From: Paludibaculum sp.
GTDB taxonomy: Bacteria; Acidobacteriota; Terriglobia; Bryobacterales; Bryobacteraceae
Reading direction: 5' to 3'
Assembly: GCA_029973955.1 (NCBI GenBank)
Contig: JARKQJ010000191.1
Span: forward strand, 1 to 64,000
DNA: 64,000 bases
The notes beneath the pieces were generated by a model. It did not search any database, had not been told where the DNA came from, and saw only the letters and a program-made list of their open reading frames with translations. Position numbers and translations under genes: made by a program. Below, piece by piece: positions 19,500 to 28,440 of the stretch. How positions within the stretch are numbered: the stretch's first letter is position 1; each line of letters starts with the position of its first letter.

Positions 19500-19534
19500 G
19501 CCATGGACTAGATCTGGCATGTCTAGTCCATGGC
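19500..19534. promoter_or_regulatory. Perfect 13-bp inverted repeat after the VIT/vWA gene
   Basis: GCCATGGACTAGA (19500-19512) and TCTAGTCCATGGC (19522-19534) are exact reverse complements around a 9-base loop. No U-run follows. It may be a transcript-stabilising hairpin, a factor-assisted terminator, or an operator next to the promoter that starts 10 bases later. Confidence 0.75.
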
Positions 19535-19543
19535 GCTCCGCGG

Positions 19544-19572
19544 TTGACAACCCTGACTCGGGCTGATACGGT
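19544..19572 (+). promoter_or_regulatory. Sigma70-type promoter of the M23 peptidase gene
   Basis: A perfect TTGACA (19544-19549) is followed after 17 bases by TACGGT (19567-19572). Transcription would start near 19579, leaving an untranslated leader of about 110 bases with GC-rich complementary segments. Confidence 0.6.
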
Positions 19573-19690
19573 AAAAAGTTCGTGCCCCTGCCCAAAGGCG
19601 GGAGGGGTGCGATTTGCCGGGCCGGCAGTCATCCGGCTGAGACGTTGGACTTGCCCTGTTGCGACGTCAAAAGGACCGTCAAACTTTACG

Positions 19691-20587
19691 ATGAATCAGC
19701 CTTATTTCATTGTTGTTCTCGCGCACTCCCTTCACGGCCGCCTCCGCCGTTTCCAAATCGATCAAAAAGTAGTCTTCGCCGTTTTAGCGCTCGCGCTTCT
19801 GGGTATGTTTACTCTTGCGGGAATGGTCTCCAGCTATGCGCGCATGGCGTGGAAAGTGGACAACTACAACGATTTGAGGCAGGAAACCGCCATTCTGAAA
19901 GAACGCTACCAGCGCCTGCTAAACCAGGCGCATCAGGCGAACGAGGAAGTGGCCCGCCTGCAGGTTTTCGCCACGGAAGTGAGTGTCGCCTACGGCATTA
20001 ACAACAAATCGACCAGTTCATTCGACTCGACCCTGACTGAGCTGGATACTGCCAATCTGGTGCCGACGCTGGGTGAATCGCTGGAAGCGTACAACCGGCT
20101 GAAGTCCGCCTCGCTCACCAGCAAGGTGTACTCCGCTCGCCGCTGGCTGGTGAATACCACGCCCAGCCTGTGGCCCGTCATGGGACGCATGCTGAGCCAC
20201 TTCGGGAGCCGCGAGGATCCCTTCAACGGCCACCAGGCATTCCACTCCGGCGTGGACATCTCCGCGCCTCCGGGCACCAACGTGAAGTCCGCCGCCGACG
20301 GCATCGTGCGTGAAGCCGGCTGGTCCGGCGGCTACGGCAAGCTGGTGGTCCTGGACCACGGCAACGGCCTGCAGACTTACTACGCGCATCTCTCCCGCAT
20401 CGACGTTCTACCGGGCCAGGAAGTGCGCCTGGGTCAGACCGTGGGCGGCGTGGGCGCCACCGGCCGTGCCACTTCGCCCCACCTGCACTATGAAGTGCGG
20501 CGCGGTGGAGCGGTGGTGAACCCCTACAGCTACCTGGCCAAATCCGCGTTCACTACCGCGAATCCAACTCGCGATTTCGGCTTCTAG
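19691..20587 (+). CDS. M23-family murein metalloendopeptidase, membrane anchored
   Basis: 298 residues from the ATG at 19691. One N-terminal membrane helix (about 24-46) is followed by a coiled coil (about 55-90; DNYNDLRQETAILKERYQRL). The peptidase_M23 domain occupies about 175-285. Zinc ligands are seen in HSGVDIS (H, D) and HLHYEVR (HxH), so the enzyme looks active and DipM/NlpD-like in layout, apart from lacking LysM. It would cut peptidoglycan cross-bridges in the periplasm. Confidence 0.92.
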   Translation: MNQPYFIVVLAHSLHGRLRRFQIDQKVVFAVLALALLGMFTLAGMVSSYARMAWKVDNYNDLRQETAILKERYQRLLNQAHQANEEVARLQVFATEVSVAYGINNKSTSSFDSTLTELDTANLVPTLGESLEAYNRLKSASLTSKVYSARRWLVNTTPSLWPVMGRMLSHFGSREDPFNGHQAFHSGVDISAPPGTNVKSAADGIVREAGWSGGYGKLVVLDHGNGLQTYYAHLSRIDVLPGQEVRLGQTVGGVGATGRATSPHLHYEVRRGGAVVNPYSYLAKSAFTTANPTRDFGF

Positions 20588-20603
20588 GCGTTACAATCCA
20601 GAG

Positions 20604-21662
20604 ATGCGTTTCTGGGCAGCGCTCCCTCTGGCACTCACCGTGTCTCTCCTCTCCGCACACGACGCCGCGCCGCGAATGGCCGCCACCGCCAGGACATTCC
20701 TGGCTTCGCTCACTCCGGAACAGAAGGCCCGCGTGGTCTTTCCGTTCGAGGGCGAGGAGCGATTCTTCTGGCACTACATTCCCACCGACGACATCCCGAA
20801 AACCTACAACCGGCCGCGCCGCGGCCTGACGCTGGCGGAGATGACGCCCGCGCAGAAGCATCTGGCCGAGGCGCTGCTGAGCGCCGGCCTCTCCCAGCAG
20901 GGCTACATCAAGGCCTCGACAATCATGAGCCTGGAGGACATCCTCAGGGTCATTGAGAAAGACACCAAGGGCCGCCGCGATCCCGAAAAGTACCACTTCA
21001 GCATCTTTGGCGAACCGAGTGACAATGGCACCTGGGCCTATCGCATCGAAGGCCATCATGTCAGCGTCCACTTCACGGTGGTCAAGGGCAAGGCGGTGGG
21101 CAACCCGACCTTCTTCGGTTCCAACCCGGCCGAGGTGCGCGAGGGGCCGCGGGCCGGCCTGCGGGTGCTCGGCGCGGAGGAAGACAAAGCCCGCGCGCTG
21201 CTGAACGCACTGACGCCGGAGCAGCTGAAGGTCGCCATCGTGGCCGGCGAGGCCTATCGCGACATCCTCACCGAGCGCAGCCGCAAGGCCGCCTTGCAGG
21301 GGCAGCCTAGCGGCCTGCCTGCCACGAAGATGACGCCCGCGCAGCGCAAGCTGCTCTCCGCGCTGATCGATGAGTACATTGACAACGTGCCGGACGAACT
21401 GGCCGAGCAGCGCCGGGCGCGATTGAAGGCCGCCGGCAGCCAGATCCACTTCGCCTGGGCCGGCGTGGTGGAGAAGGGCGGACCGCACTACTATCGCGTG
21501 CAGGCGCCCGGTTTTCTGATCGAATACGACAACACCCAGAACAACGCCAATCACATCCACTCCGTGTGGCGCGACTTCGAGGGCGATTTCGGCCTGGACC
21601 TGCTTCAGGAGCACTACTCCACCGCCCCGGCCGGCCACGGCCATTCCACGGCGAAGAAGTAG
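20604..21662 (+). CDS. DUF3500 secreted protein
   Basis: 352 residues with a signal peptide (about 1-18). The sequence matches my memory of DUF3500: FLASLTPEQKARVVFPF, FWHYIPT, GLTLAEMTPAQKHLAEALL, YHFSIFGEPS with WAYRIEGHHVSVHF, and NNANHIHSVWRDFEGDFG near the end. A His-rich conserved core suggests a metal site, but the function is unknown. It begins 16 bases after the M23 gene and may be co-transcribed. Confidence 0.85.
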   Translation: MRFWAALPLALTVSLLSAHDAAPRMAATARTFLASLTPEQKARVVFPFEGEERFFWHYIPTDDIPKTYNRPRRGLTLAEMTPAQKHLAEALLSAGLSQQGYIKASTIMSLEDILRVIEKDTKGRRDPEKYHFSIFGEPSDNGTWAYRIEGHHVSVHFTVVKGKAVGNPTFFGSNPAEVREGPRAGLRVLGAEEDKARALLNALTPEQLKVAIVAGEAYRDILTERSRKAALQGQPSGLPATKMTPAQRKLLSALIDEYIDNVPDELAEQRRARLKAAGSQIHFAWAGVVEKGGPHYYRVQAPGFLIEYDNTQNNANHIHSVWRDFEGDFGLDLLQEHYSTAPAGHGHSTAKK

Positions 21663-21691
21663 GCCACCGGAGCGCTGCTACCATTGGAGAC

Positions 21692-22858
21692 ATGGGAAGG
21701 ACGCCGGGCGGACCTCCGGAACCGATGCGCGGTGGGCAACCTGAACTGACGCGCCGCGGGTGGCTGGCTGCCCTGGCCGTGCCTGTGCCTGCGATATTAT
21801 CCGCGCCTGTGCCGGCGGCACGGGCCGCGCAAGCCGTCCCGGCCCCTACCGCGGAGTGGCGCCGCTACGCCGATCCAGCCACCGAGTTTGAAGTCATCCG
21901 CCTGACCGACCCGCAGTGGGAGTGCCGCCTGCCGCCGCTCTCCGCGCGCGCCATCGACCGCCGCAGCCGCTCGCTCCTCTATGCTTCCAACCGGGCCGGC
22001 TCCTGGCAGCCGTGGCTCATGGATCTTGCCGACGGCCAGAATCGTTCGCTGGGCGCCTTCCAGGAGTTTCAGCCCAGCTCCCTGGCCCTCTCCGGCGACG
22101 ACAAGGATGCCTGGCTGCTGGAGGGCCGGAGTATTGTCGCCGTGCCGTTGTCATCCCCCACGCGGCGCCGCGAACTGGCGCGGCTGCGCGATGGCTGGAC
22201 CCTGTCCGGGACGTGGGCCGGCAGCGAGGACTCCACGCATCTCTTCTACGCCGAACAACGCGGCGAGAGCGTGGAGATGCGGCGTCTGCGTCTGCCCAAG
22301 GGCGTGCCGGATACGATCCTCGAACAGCCCGGCAGCATTGGCGAGATTCAGCCGAATCCGCGCCGGGCCACTCTGGCCTGGCTGGCCGGCGATGGCTCGC
22401 TCTGGGCCGCCGCCTACGACGGCACGGGGAAACGGCGGTTGGACACTCCGCCAGGCCGCGTGCTGGAGACCGAGTGGGCGCCCGATGGGCAGTCTCTCTT
22501 CTACCTGCTGGAGCCGGCCGATCCAAGCAAGCTCAACGAGATCCGCGAGCAGCAGCTCGACACCCGCGCGGACGCGCTGGTGGCCCGCACCAGCCAGTTC
22601 GTCTCTTTCGGGCGCAACGCCAATGCCAGTGTCTTCGTGGGCGCCAGCCGGAGCAAGGCCTCTCCGACCGTCCTGGTGCTGCTCCGCGCCACGCGCCGCG
22701 AGTTCACGCTGTGCGAGCACAGAGCCAGTGATCCCGCGCGCGTCGCTCCGCGGTTCTCTCCCAATAGCCAGCGGGTGATCTTCGAGAGCGACCGGCACGG
22801 CAAGCCGGCTCTCTACATGCTGAACGTGGAACGGCTGATCGAGAAGACGGACAGTTAG
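21692..22858 (+). CDS. Beta-propeller (oligogalacturonate-lyase-like / PD40) exported protein
   Basis: 388 residues from the ATG at 21692, which has GGAGA at the right distance. A twin-arginine-like segment TRRGWLAALAVPVPAIL (about 20-36) precedes the mature part. EVIRLTDPQWECRLPP and AIDRRSRSLLYASNRAG resemble the N-terminus of oligogalacturonide lyases, and later repeats (FSPNSQRVIFESDRHGKPALYML) are TolB/PD40-type blades. Whether it keeps lyase activity is unclear. Its stop codon overlaps that of the convergent S24 gene. Confidence 0.75.
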   Translation: MGRTPGGPPEPMRGGQPELTRRGWLAALAVPVPAILSAPVPAARAAQAVPAPTAEWRRYADPATEFEVIRLTDPQWECRLPPLSARAIDRRSRSLLYASNRAGSWQPWLMDLADGQNRSLGAFQEFQPSSLALSGDDKDAWLLEGRSIVAVPLSSPTRRRELARLRDGWTLSGTWAGSEDSTHLFYAEQRGESVEMRRLRLPKGVPDTILEQPGSIGEIQPNPRRATLAWLAGDGSLWAAAYDGTGKRRLDTPPGRVLETEWAPDGQSLFYLLEPADPSKLNEIREQQLDTRADALVARTSQFVSFGRNANASVFVGASRSKASPTVLVLLRATRREFTLCEHRASDPARVAPRFSPNSQRVIFESDRHGKPALYMLNVERLIEKTDS

Positions 22859-23649
22859 AGCGGGTCTTCCAGAACGCAGACGAACTGGGCGATGGTGACG
22901 TACTGATCTTCTTCGCGGAGGTCCCAGTGCGAAAACTCTTCGTTATCCGGTTGCATGGTGATGCGCTTGTGGCGCCAGCCCTCGGCGGTCTGCTCCTTTT
23001 CGCTGGAGTAGCGCTTCAGGGTGTATTCGCCGCCCTCGTCCATGGTGGCCATGCGTTGCACGATGTAGATGCCACCCCGGCGCGAGCCGCCGTAGTAGGA
23101 GCGGAAGACGCACAGGGAACCGTCGGGGATATCCGGCATCATGGAGCGGCCGTGGATGCGCACGAGGAAGAGATCTTCAGAGAGGCCGCGCCGGCCGGGG
23201 ACGTGCGCTTCCACCCACTCCTCGGCAGTATTGGCGCGATCCTGGCCCAGGCCGCCGGCGGCGATGTCCAGGGAGGAGTAGAAGGGCAGGTGCGTCTGGT
23301 AGCGGCGCACGGTGGAGGTCACCAGGCGCCGGTAGAGCGCCTGCGCCGTGCGCTCTAGATCGATGGCCATGGTGGTGGTGGGCGGCTCTACCCTGAGCGT
23401 GTTCGAGAGATTTTCGTCGATCCAGGCCAGAAACGCTGCGGTCCCCATCTCGCGCTGGCGCAGAGGCAACTCCTCAGCCAGGGCTGTCAGGATGGGCGCC
23501 TCTTCTCCGGCGAACTCCGCAAAGTCCTGCCGGAAGCGGAAGACGCACTCCCCGTTGGCAGGATCGGTCAGCACCAGCCCGCAGTTCTCGCCCAGGGCCT
23601 GAAAGACCCGGTACTCGGCGGTACGGGTTTGCAGAGGCGAGATGGGCAT
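22855..23649 (-). CDS. S24 (LexA/UmuD-like) peptidase with a non-HTH N-terminal domain
   Basis: 264 residues. The C-terminal S24 domain has the serine in VRIHGRSMMPDIPDGS (S169) and the lysine in YTLKRY (K212). An Ala-Gly pair at 131-132 (DIAAGGLG) sits where LexA self-cleaves. The first ~125 residues do not look like a helix-turn-helix; they include FRFRQDFAEF and a helical segment. It could be a self-cleaving regulator with a novel sensor domain, or an S24-type protein with another role. Confidence 0.8.
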   Translation of the reverse strand: MPISPLQTRTAEYRVFQALGENCGLVLTDPANGECVFRFRQDFAEFAGEEAPILTALAEELPLRQREMGTAAFLAWIDENLSNTLRVEPPTTTMAIDLERTAQALYRRLVTSTVRRYQTHLPFYSSLDIAAGGLGQDRANTAEEWVEAHVPGRRGLSEDLFLVRIHGRSMMPDIPDGSLCVFRSYYGGSRRGGIYIVQRMATMDEGGEYTLKRYSSEKEQTAEGWRHKRITMQPDNEEFSHWDLREEDQYVTIAQFVCVLEDPL

Positions 23650-23681
23650 CTATCGCTCTTATCGTCTCAAACCTGAAAACT

Positions 23682-24734
23682 TTAAGGCGCGAAGGGATAA
23701 TAGCCTTCGCGCGCCCGGACCTTCACGTTCCCCAGGTTCACGCGGACTTCGATGCGCCGGAACTTCCGGGCCACGTCCTGTTCCGTGGGTGTATAGCGCA
23801 GGATGTACTGGGTGGTGATTTCGCCCACCGTGGCGGTGATGGCGTTGACAATGCCGCGCATGATGGCGGCGGCGTAACCGCCTGTGCCCACCTTCAGCGC
23901 GTAGTTGCCTTCATCGGAGGGCGTGGACAGATAGCCGCTGACATCGGTGTAGACGTTTTCGAGGGGGTAGACCACGCGTCCGCCGGTCGACTCGCAGAGG
24001 CGCTTGAGGTTCGGCTCCCCATCATTGCGGAAGCCGAAGGCCACCGTGGAGACGCCGTAAACGGTCACCAGGTTGCGCTGGGCCACCTCCACCACCTCTT
24101 CCAAGGTCTTCTTGCTGCTGGTGTCGTGGCCGTCGCCGACGATGATGATGACGCGCCGCGGCTCATAGGGTTCGCCCTTCACCAGCGTGCGGCTGGTGCA
24201 GGCCATGTAGACGGCATCGAAGAGAGCCGCGCCGCCTCCGGGCTTGACGTTGCGGATCTTCTGAAGGATCTTCTCGGGATCCCCGGTGGTGTTCACCATG
24301 AGTTCGGCTTCGGTGGAGTAGCCGATCAGGTAGCCGGAAAAGCGCTTATCGGGTTTGCCGTCGGGCTCCATGGTGGCCTGCACCAGGTCCTGAATGGCGT
24401 CCATGAACTTGTCCCAGTGGAGGCGGTTGGAGTTGGACAGGTCCACCAGGAAGCCGAGGACGACGGGCTGGTTGCGTTCGCGCGTGAAGTAGGCGACGGT
24501 CTGCGGCTTGCCTTCGTCGAGCAGGACAAAATCCTTCTGCTCGAGGTTGGAGACGAAACGGCCCTTCTCATCGGTGACGCTGACGGGCACAATCACTTCG
24601 TTGGCGGAGGCCTTGAAGGCGGCCTGCGCCTGGGCCGGGGGCTGCGCGGCCGCGCTGGCCTGCGCCGCGTCCGCCCGATGCGGGAGGAGGCCGGGGGCCG
24701 TCATACCCAGTAAGAAGATCCTGCGGGATGGCAT
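23682..24734 (-). CDS. VWFA-related acidobacterial-type protein
   Basis: 350 residues. The export signal contains RR (MPSRRIFLLGMTAPGLL). The mature protein starts with VSVTDEKGRFVSNLEQKDFVLLDEGKPQTVAYF, the conserved entry of the acidobacterial VWFA-related family (TIGR03436 as I recall it). A vWA domain follows with MIDAS D98-x-S100-x-S102 (DLSNS). The end (RRIEVRVNLGNVKVRAREGYY) is also typical. The family is highly expanded in Acidobacteria; its function is unknown but exported. Confidence 0.88.
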   Translation of the reverse strand: MPSRRIFLLGMTAPGLLPHRADAAQASAAAQPPAQAQAAFKASANEVIVPVSVTDEKGRFVSNLEQKDFVLLDEGKPQTVAYFTRERNQPVVLGFLVDLSNSNRLHWDKFMDAIQDLVQATMEPDGKPDKRFSGYLIGYSTEAELMVNTTGDPEKILQKIRNVKPGGGAALFDAVYMACTSRTLVKGEPYEPRRVIIIVGDGHDTSSKKTLEEVVEVAQRNLVTVYGVSTVAFGFRNDGEPNLKRLCESTGGRVVYPLENVYTDVSGYLSTPSDEGNYALKVGTGGYAAAIMRGIVNAITATVGEITTQYILRYTPTEQDVARKFRRIEVRVNLGNVKVRAREGYYPFAP

Positions 24735-24843
24735 GCTGGTTCTGCCTTGATTATAGAGGGCGGCGGGCCGCGCTGGCTGAACCTTGCGGCACCCCTTGCG
24801 CGGCAGCGGAGTCTGGAGGCGCGGCCGCCGCGAATTCTGCCCC

Positions 24844-24874
24844 TTGGCGTGGGCCGGGGAAGAACCCGTATGAT
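24844..24874 (+). promoter_or_regulatory. Possible promoter of the BACON-domain protein gene
   Basis: TATGAT (24869-24874) is a good -10; TTGGCG (24844-24849) is a weak -35 at a long 19-base spacing. It lies about 60 bases before the start codon. The rest of the ~197-base divergent region shows nothing else I can name. Confidence 0.35.
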
Positions 24875-24931
24875 AAGGCGTACGGCAGATTCAGGCTCGT
24901 CCCTGGCCGGTTCTGCCGGAAGGACCACCGT

Positions 24932-27319
24932 ATGAATCGAACCGCCCTCCTCTCCGCGCTGTTTTGCCTGCTCCTGCCCGCCTGGGCTCAGAATCCCTAC
25001 GTCACGTTCAACCCCCCGGCCCATGTCTTCAATGTCGACGCGGGCAACCAGACGCTCCAGTCGGTCAGAGTGCAGATGACCAACACCGGCAATCCCTTCA
25101 GCTTCCTCGCCTCGGCGAACCAGGGCTGGCTGGGGGTGTCGCCCACGGGTGGCACCATCGCCAACGGACAGACCCTCGAGCTGACCGTGACGGCAAATCC
25201 CTCGCAGATGCAGAGCGGCACCTACACAGGGATCATCACGATCACTCCGGCCGCCGGCACCGGACTGCCCCCGGCAACCCTGGGCGTCACGATGAACATC
25301 ACCGGGCTGGTCATCTTGGTGAGCCCCGAACGGCTGGACTTTTCCACCGGCATGTCGGGCTCGGACACGAAGAGCTTCCTCGTCTCGTTCTCCGACGCCG
25401 TGGTCCGCGAGGTCGTGGTGACGCCGGTCACGCAGGCCGGTAGCTGGCTCAGCGTTACCTCTGCGTCGCCGTTGATGGCGCCCATCAGTGTCGCCGTTCG
25501 CGCCACCGCTTCCGGGTTGGATCCGGGGACCGTGCTGACGGGTGAGCTCAGGATCACAGTCCCCAGCCTGCCGAACATCACCAAGTCCCTGCCGGTCACC
25601 CTGACAGTTCTCGACCAGAACTCCGGATTCCTGGTCGCGCCGACACAACTGAACTTTTACTCCTTCGGTACTCTTCCGCCGCCCAGGCAGCCGGTGCAGG
25701 TGGCGGCGGCCAGCGGAGGCATCGAAGTCTTCGATGTCGAGCTGTCGCCCGGCTCTGTCGGGCTGACCACCACGGCATCCCGCGCCCAGACGCCCACCTC
25801 GTTCTCAGTGCAGATGGACACGACGCAGGTGGTCCAGTTGCCGCGCGAGGATACCATCACCATCCGGCCCACCAGCGGCAACGCCGAGATCATCATTCCA
25901 GTGAAGACCAGCTCCACGCCGCAGCCGCCCACCTACGCCATTCCGCAGGTGGCCGACGGCGGGCCGGCCTCGGCCGGCAAGTTCCGGACCTCCATTACGG
26001 TGACCAACAACGACACCGTGCCGGCCATCGTCTCGCTGAAGTTCTACAAGAGCGATCCCGCCACGCGCGCCACCGTCCCCTGGACGCCGCAGATGGAAAA
26101 CAACGACAAGGTGGATAACATTACGATCCAGCCCGGCGCTTCCTGGACCGTCCAGACGGCCGGCGCTCCGGACACCATCTCCGCCGGCTGGGCGGAAGTC
26201 GCCTGCGGTACCTGCACCGGCAACAGCAAAGGCGTCAGCGGCCTGGCCGTCTTCCGGCAGCTCCAGCCCGATGGCAAGATCCAGGAAGCCGCGGTGCCGA
26301 TCAATTCCACGCTGATGCAACGCAGCCTGCTGCCCTACGACAACACCAACGGCTTTGTCACCTCCATGGCGGTGGCCAACCTGAGCACGGTGGAAACCGC
26401 CCGCGTCCGGGTGGCCTTCCGCGATGCCACGGGCAAGCTCCTCCGCCTGGACAAGTTCAAAGACATCCCGCCGCACGGCCACTACGCCTTTGAGTTGCCG
26501 GCCGAATTCCCCAGCCCGGCCGGCCAGCGCGGCACGGCGGACATCTGGGCTCTGAACGGAAACATCTCCCTGCTGGGGCTGCGCTTCAGCCCCACCGGAG
26601 CGTTCACGTCTTTTGAAGCGCAGAGTTTCCAGACGCGCCAGTTGGGCCGGCGCTCACTGCCGCAGATCGCCGACGGCGGGGAGTTCCGCACCAGCATCAC
26701 ACTCGCCAATAACGATGCGACCGTGGCGAATGTGCGCCTCAAGTTCTGGCAGGACGACGGCGCCGGCGGCGCCACCAAGCCCTGGACCGTGGCCTTCACG
26801 AACGGCGCGAATCCCGACAACATCACCATCCCGCCGGGCACCTCCATCACGTTGGAGACCAACGGCGCCAGCCCCACGGTGGTCGCCGGCTGGGCGGAGG
26901 TGGTGACCGATCAATGGATCACCGGCTTCGCGGTTTTCCGCCAGACGGTGCCCGGACGCGTGGCCCAGGAGGCCGCCGTGCCCCTGATCACCGGCACCAG
27001 CCTGCGTTACTACCTGCCGTTCGACAACACCAGCGGCTTCACCACCTCGGTGGCGCTGGCCAATCTCAACGCGGCCAACGAAGCCCAGGTGAACTTCACC
27101 TTCCGCGACGGGCAGGGCCAGCGCATCTTCCAGGCCGCTTTGCCCACCCTGCCGGCCTCGGGCCACCGGGCCTTCCGGATCATCGATCTGTGGCCGGACC
27201 TGGACGGCAAGCGCGGCACGCTGGAGGTCTCCTCGCTCAGCGGCGAGGTCACGCTGATGGGACTGCGGTTCCTCTCCAGCGGCGCCTTCACTTCGTTCAA
27301 GGCGCAGCCGATCCAATAA
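24932..27319 (+). CDS. Secreted protein with BACON-like domains and two C-terminal repeat modules
   Basis: 795 residues from the ATG at 24932 (GGAAGGA nine bases upstream). A signal peptide (about 1-20) is followed by Ig-like BACON-type domains (NQGWLGVSPTGGTIANGQT, SGTYTGIITITP). Two homologous modules of about 220-230 residues complete it, beginning IPQVADGG (nt ~25940) and LPQIADGG (nt ~26657). Each has FRTSIT, AGWAEV, FRQ...QEAAVP, LPYDNTNGF/LPFDNTSGF and GAFTSF. The protein is probably extracellular; binding or adhesion is a guess. Confidence 0.8.
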   Translation: MNRTALLSALFCLLLPAWAQNPYVTFNPPAHVFNVDAGNQTLQSVRVQMTNTGNPFSFLASANQGWLGVSPTGGTIANGQTLELTVTANPSQMQSGTYTGIITITPAAGTGLPPATLGVTMNITGLVILVSPERLDFSTGMSGSDTKSFLVSFSDAVVREVVVTPVTQAGSWLSVTSASPLMAPISVAVRATASGLDPGTVLTGELRITVPSLPNITKSLPVTLTVLDQNSGFLVAPTQLNFYSFGTLPPPRQPVQVAAASGGIEVFDVELSPGSVGLTTTASRAQTPTSFSVQMDTTQVVQLPREDTITIRPTSGNAEIIIPVKTSSTPQPPTYAIPQVADGGPASAGKFRTSITVTNNDTVPAIVSLKFYKSDPATRATVPWTPQMENNDKVDNITIQPGASWTVQTAGAPDTISAGWAEVACGTCTGNSKGVSGLAVFRQLQPDGKIQEAAVPINSTLMQRSLLPYDNTNGFVTSMAVANLSTVETARVRVAFRDATGKLLRLDKFKDIPPHGHYAFELPAEFPSPAGQRGTADIWALNGNISLLGLRFSPTGAFTSFEAQSFQTRQLGRRSLPQIADGGEFRTSITLANNDATVANVRLKFWQDDGAGGATKPWTVAFTNGANPDNITIPPGTSITLETNGASPTVVAGWAEVVTDQWITGFAVFRQTVPGRVAQEAAVPLITGTSLRYYLPFDNTSGFTTSVALANLNAANEAQVNFTFRDGQGQRIFQAALPTLPASGHRAFRIIDLWPDLDGKRGTLEVSSLSGEVTLMGLRFLSSGAFTSFKAQPIQ
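25940..27316 (+). repeat. Two tandem homologous ~700-bp coding modules
   Basis: Module 1 runs about 25940-26640 and module 2 about 26657-27316. They share ordered motifs (ADGG, FRTSIT, DNIT, AGWAEV, QEAAVP, GLRF...GAFTSF) at diverged identity, indicating an old internal duplication. Confidence 0.75.
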
Positions 27320-27325
27320 CTCCTC

Positions 27326-27371
27326 AAAACAGCGGAAGGGGCCGCCGGCGATCGCCGCCGCGGCCCCTTTT
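27326..27371. terminator. Bidirectional Rho-independent terminator
   Basis: GGGGCCG (27338-27344) pairs with CGGCCCC (27361-27367) around an inner GGCGATCGCC palindrome. TTTT follows on the plus strand, and AAAA precedes at 27326-27329 for the minus strand. It serves the convergent BACON and kinase genes. Confidence 0.85.
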
Positions 27372-27390
27372 GCTTTGATTGAGCTTCCGT

Positions 27391-28425
27391 TTAGCGCTGC
27401 ACGCGCCCGGAGCCGCCTTCCTTGATGAGCGCTTCCACCTCCGCCTTGGTGAAGCGATTGAAGTCGCCCGGCACGGAGTGCTTCAGGCAGGAGGCCGCCA
27501 CGGCGAACTCGAGAGCCTGTTCGCGCGTGGGCAGGTTCAGCAGGCCGTAGATCAGGCCGCCGGCGAAAGAGTCGCCGCCGCCCACGCGGTCCACGATGTG
27601 GGTGATGTCGTAGCGGGTGCTGACGATGAACTTCTCCCGGTCGTGCAGGCAGGCGGCCCAGCCGTTGTGCGAGGCCGAGAAGCTCTCGCGCAGCGTGATG
27701 GCGATCAGCTTCAGGCCGGGGTAGGCGTCCAGCACCTTCGCGGCCAGCTCTTCATACTTCTTCTGGTCGAGCTTGCCGGAGTGGACGTCCACGTCGATCT
27801 TCACGCCCAGCGCCTTCTGGCAGTCCTCTTCGTTGGCGATGGCGTAGTCGACGAACTTCACCAGCTCCGACATCACCTCCTGCGCGGTCTTGCCGTACTT
27901 CCAGAGGTTCTTGCGATAGTTCAGGTCGCAGGAGACCGGCACGCCGAGCTCGCGGGCGGCTTTGGCGGCCTCGATGGAGAGATCGGCGGCTGATTGCGAG
28001 AGCGCCGGGGTGATGCCGGTGACGTGGAACCAGCCGGCGTCCTGGAGGATGGCTTTCCAGTCCAGATCGCCCGGTTTGGCCAGCGCGATCGATGAGTTGG
28101 CGCGGTCGTAGACCACCTTGGACGGCCGCTGATTGGCGCCGGGTTCGACGAAGTAGATGCCGAAACGGCCCGCGGCGCGGCGGATGAACGACGTGTCGAT
28201 GCCGAACCCGCGCATCTGGTAGACGAAGGCGTCGGTGATGGGGTTGTCGGGCAGCACGGTGACGTAGCGGGTCGGCAGGCCGTAGTTGGCCGTGGAGACG
28301 GCGACATTGGCCTCGCCGCCGCCGAAGGTGGCGAGCAGGGAGGGCGACATGAACAGGCGCTCGTAGCCCGGAGGCGCCAGGCGGAGCATGATCTCCCCAA
28401 AGGTGACGACAGGTTTTTGTGGCAT
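27391..28425 (-). CDS. kdgK: PfkB-family sugar kinase, probably 2-dehydro-3-deoxygluconokinase
   Basis: 344 residues. The PfkB start [16 protein letters not shown] and [18 protein letters not shown] match KDG kinases. The C-terminal anion-hole motif is [12 protein letters not shown], a variant of DTxGAGD with the catalytic aspartate kept. It would phosphorylate KDG in pectin/uronate breakdown, fitting the oligogalacturonate-lyase-like protein nearby, though the two are not in one operon. GAGG eight bases before the ATG supports the start. Confidence 0.85.
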   Translation of the reverse strand: MPQKPVVTFGEIMLRLAPPGYERLFMSPSLLATFGGGEANVAVSTANYGLPTRYVTVLPDNPITDAFVYQMRGFGIDTSFIRRAAGRFGIYFVEPGANQRPSKVVYDRANSSIALAKPGDLDWKAILQDAGWFHVTGITPALSQSAADLSIEAAKAARELGVPVSCDLNYRKNLWKYGKTAQEVMSELVKFVDYAIANEEDCQKALGVKIDVDVHSGKLDQKKYEELAAKVLDAYPGLKLIAITLRESFSASHNGWAACLHDREKFIVSTRYDITHIVDRVGGGDSFAGGLIYGLLNLPTREQALEFAVAASCLKHSVPGDFNRFTKAEVEALIKEGGSGRVQR

Positions 28426-28440
28426 GAATGAGACCTCGGT

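Noticed and set aside
19590..19680. TPP-riboswitch-like words GGGGTGC and GGCTGAGA in the M23 leader
   Set aside because: The second half of the TPP consensus (CTGATCTGGATAATGCCAGCG-like segment) is absent and the gene is not thiamine-related; the resemblance is probably chance.
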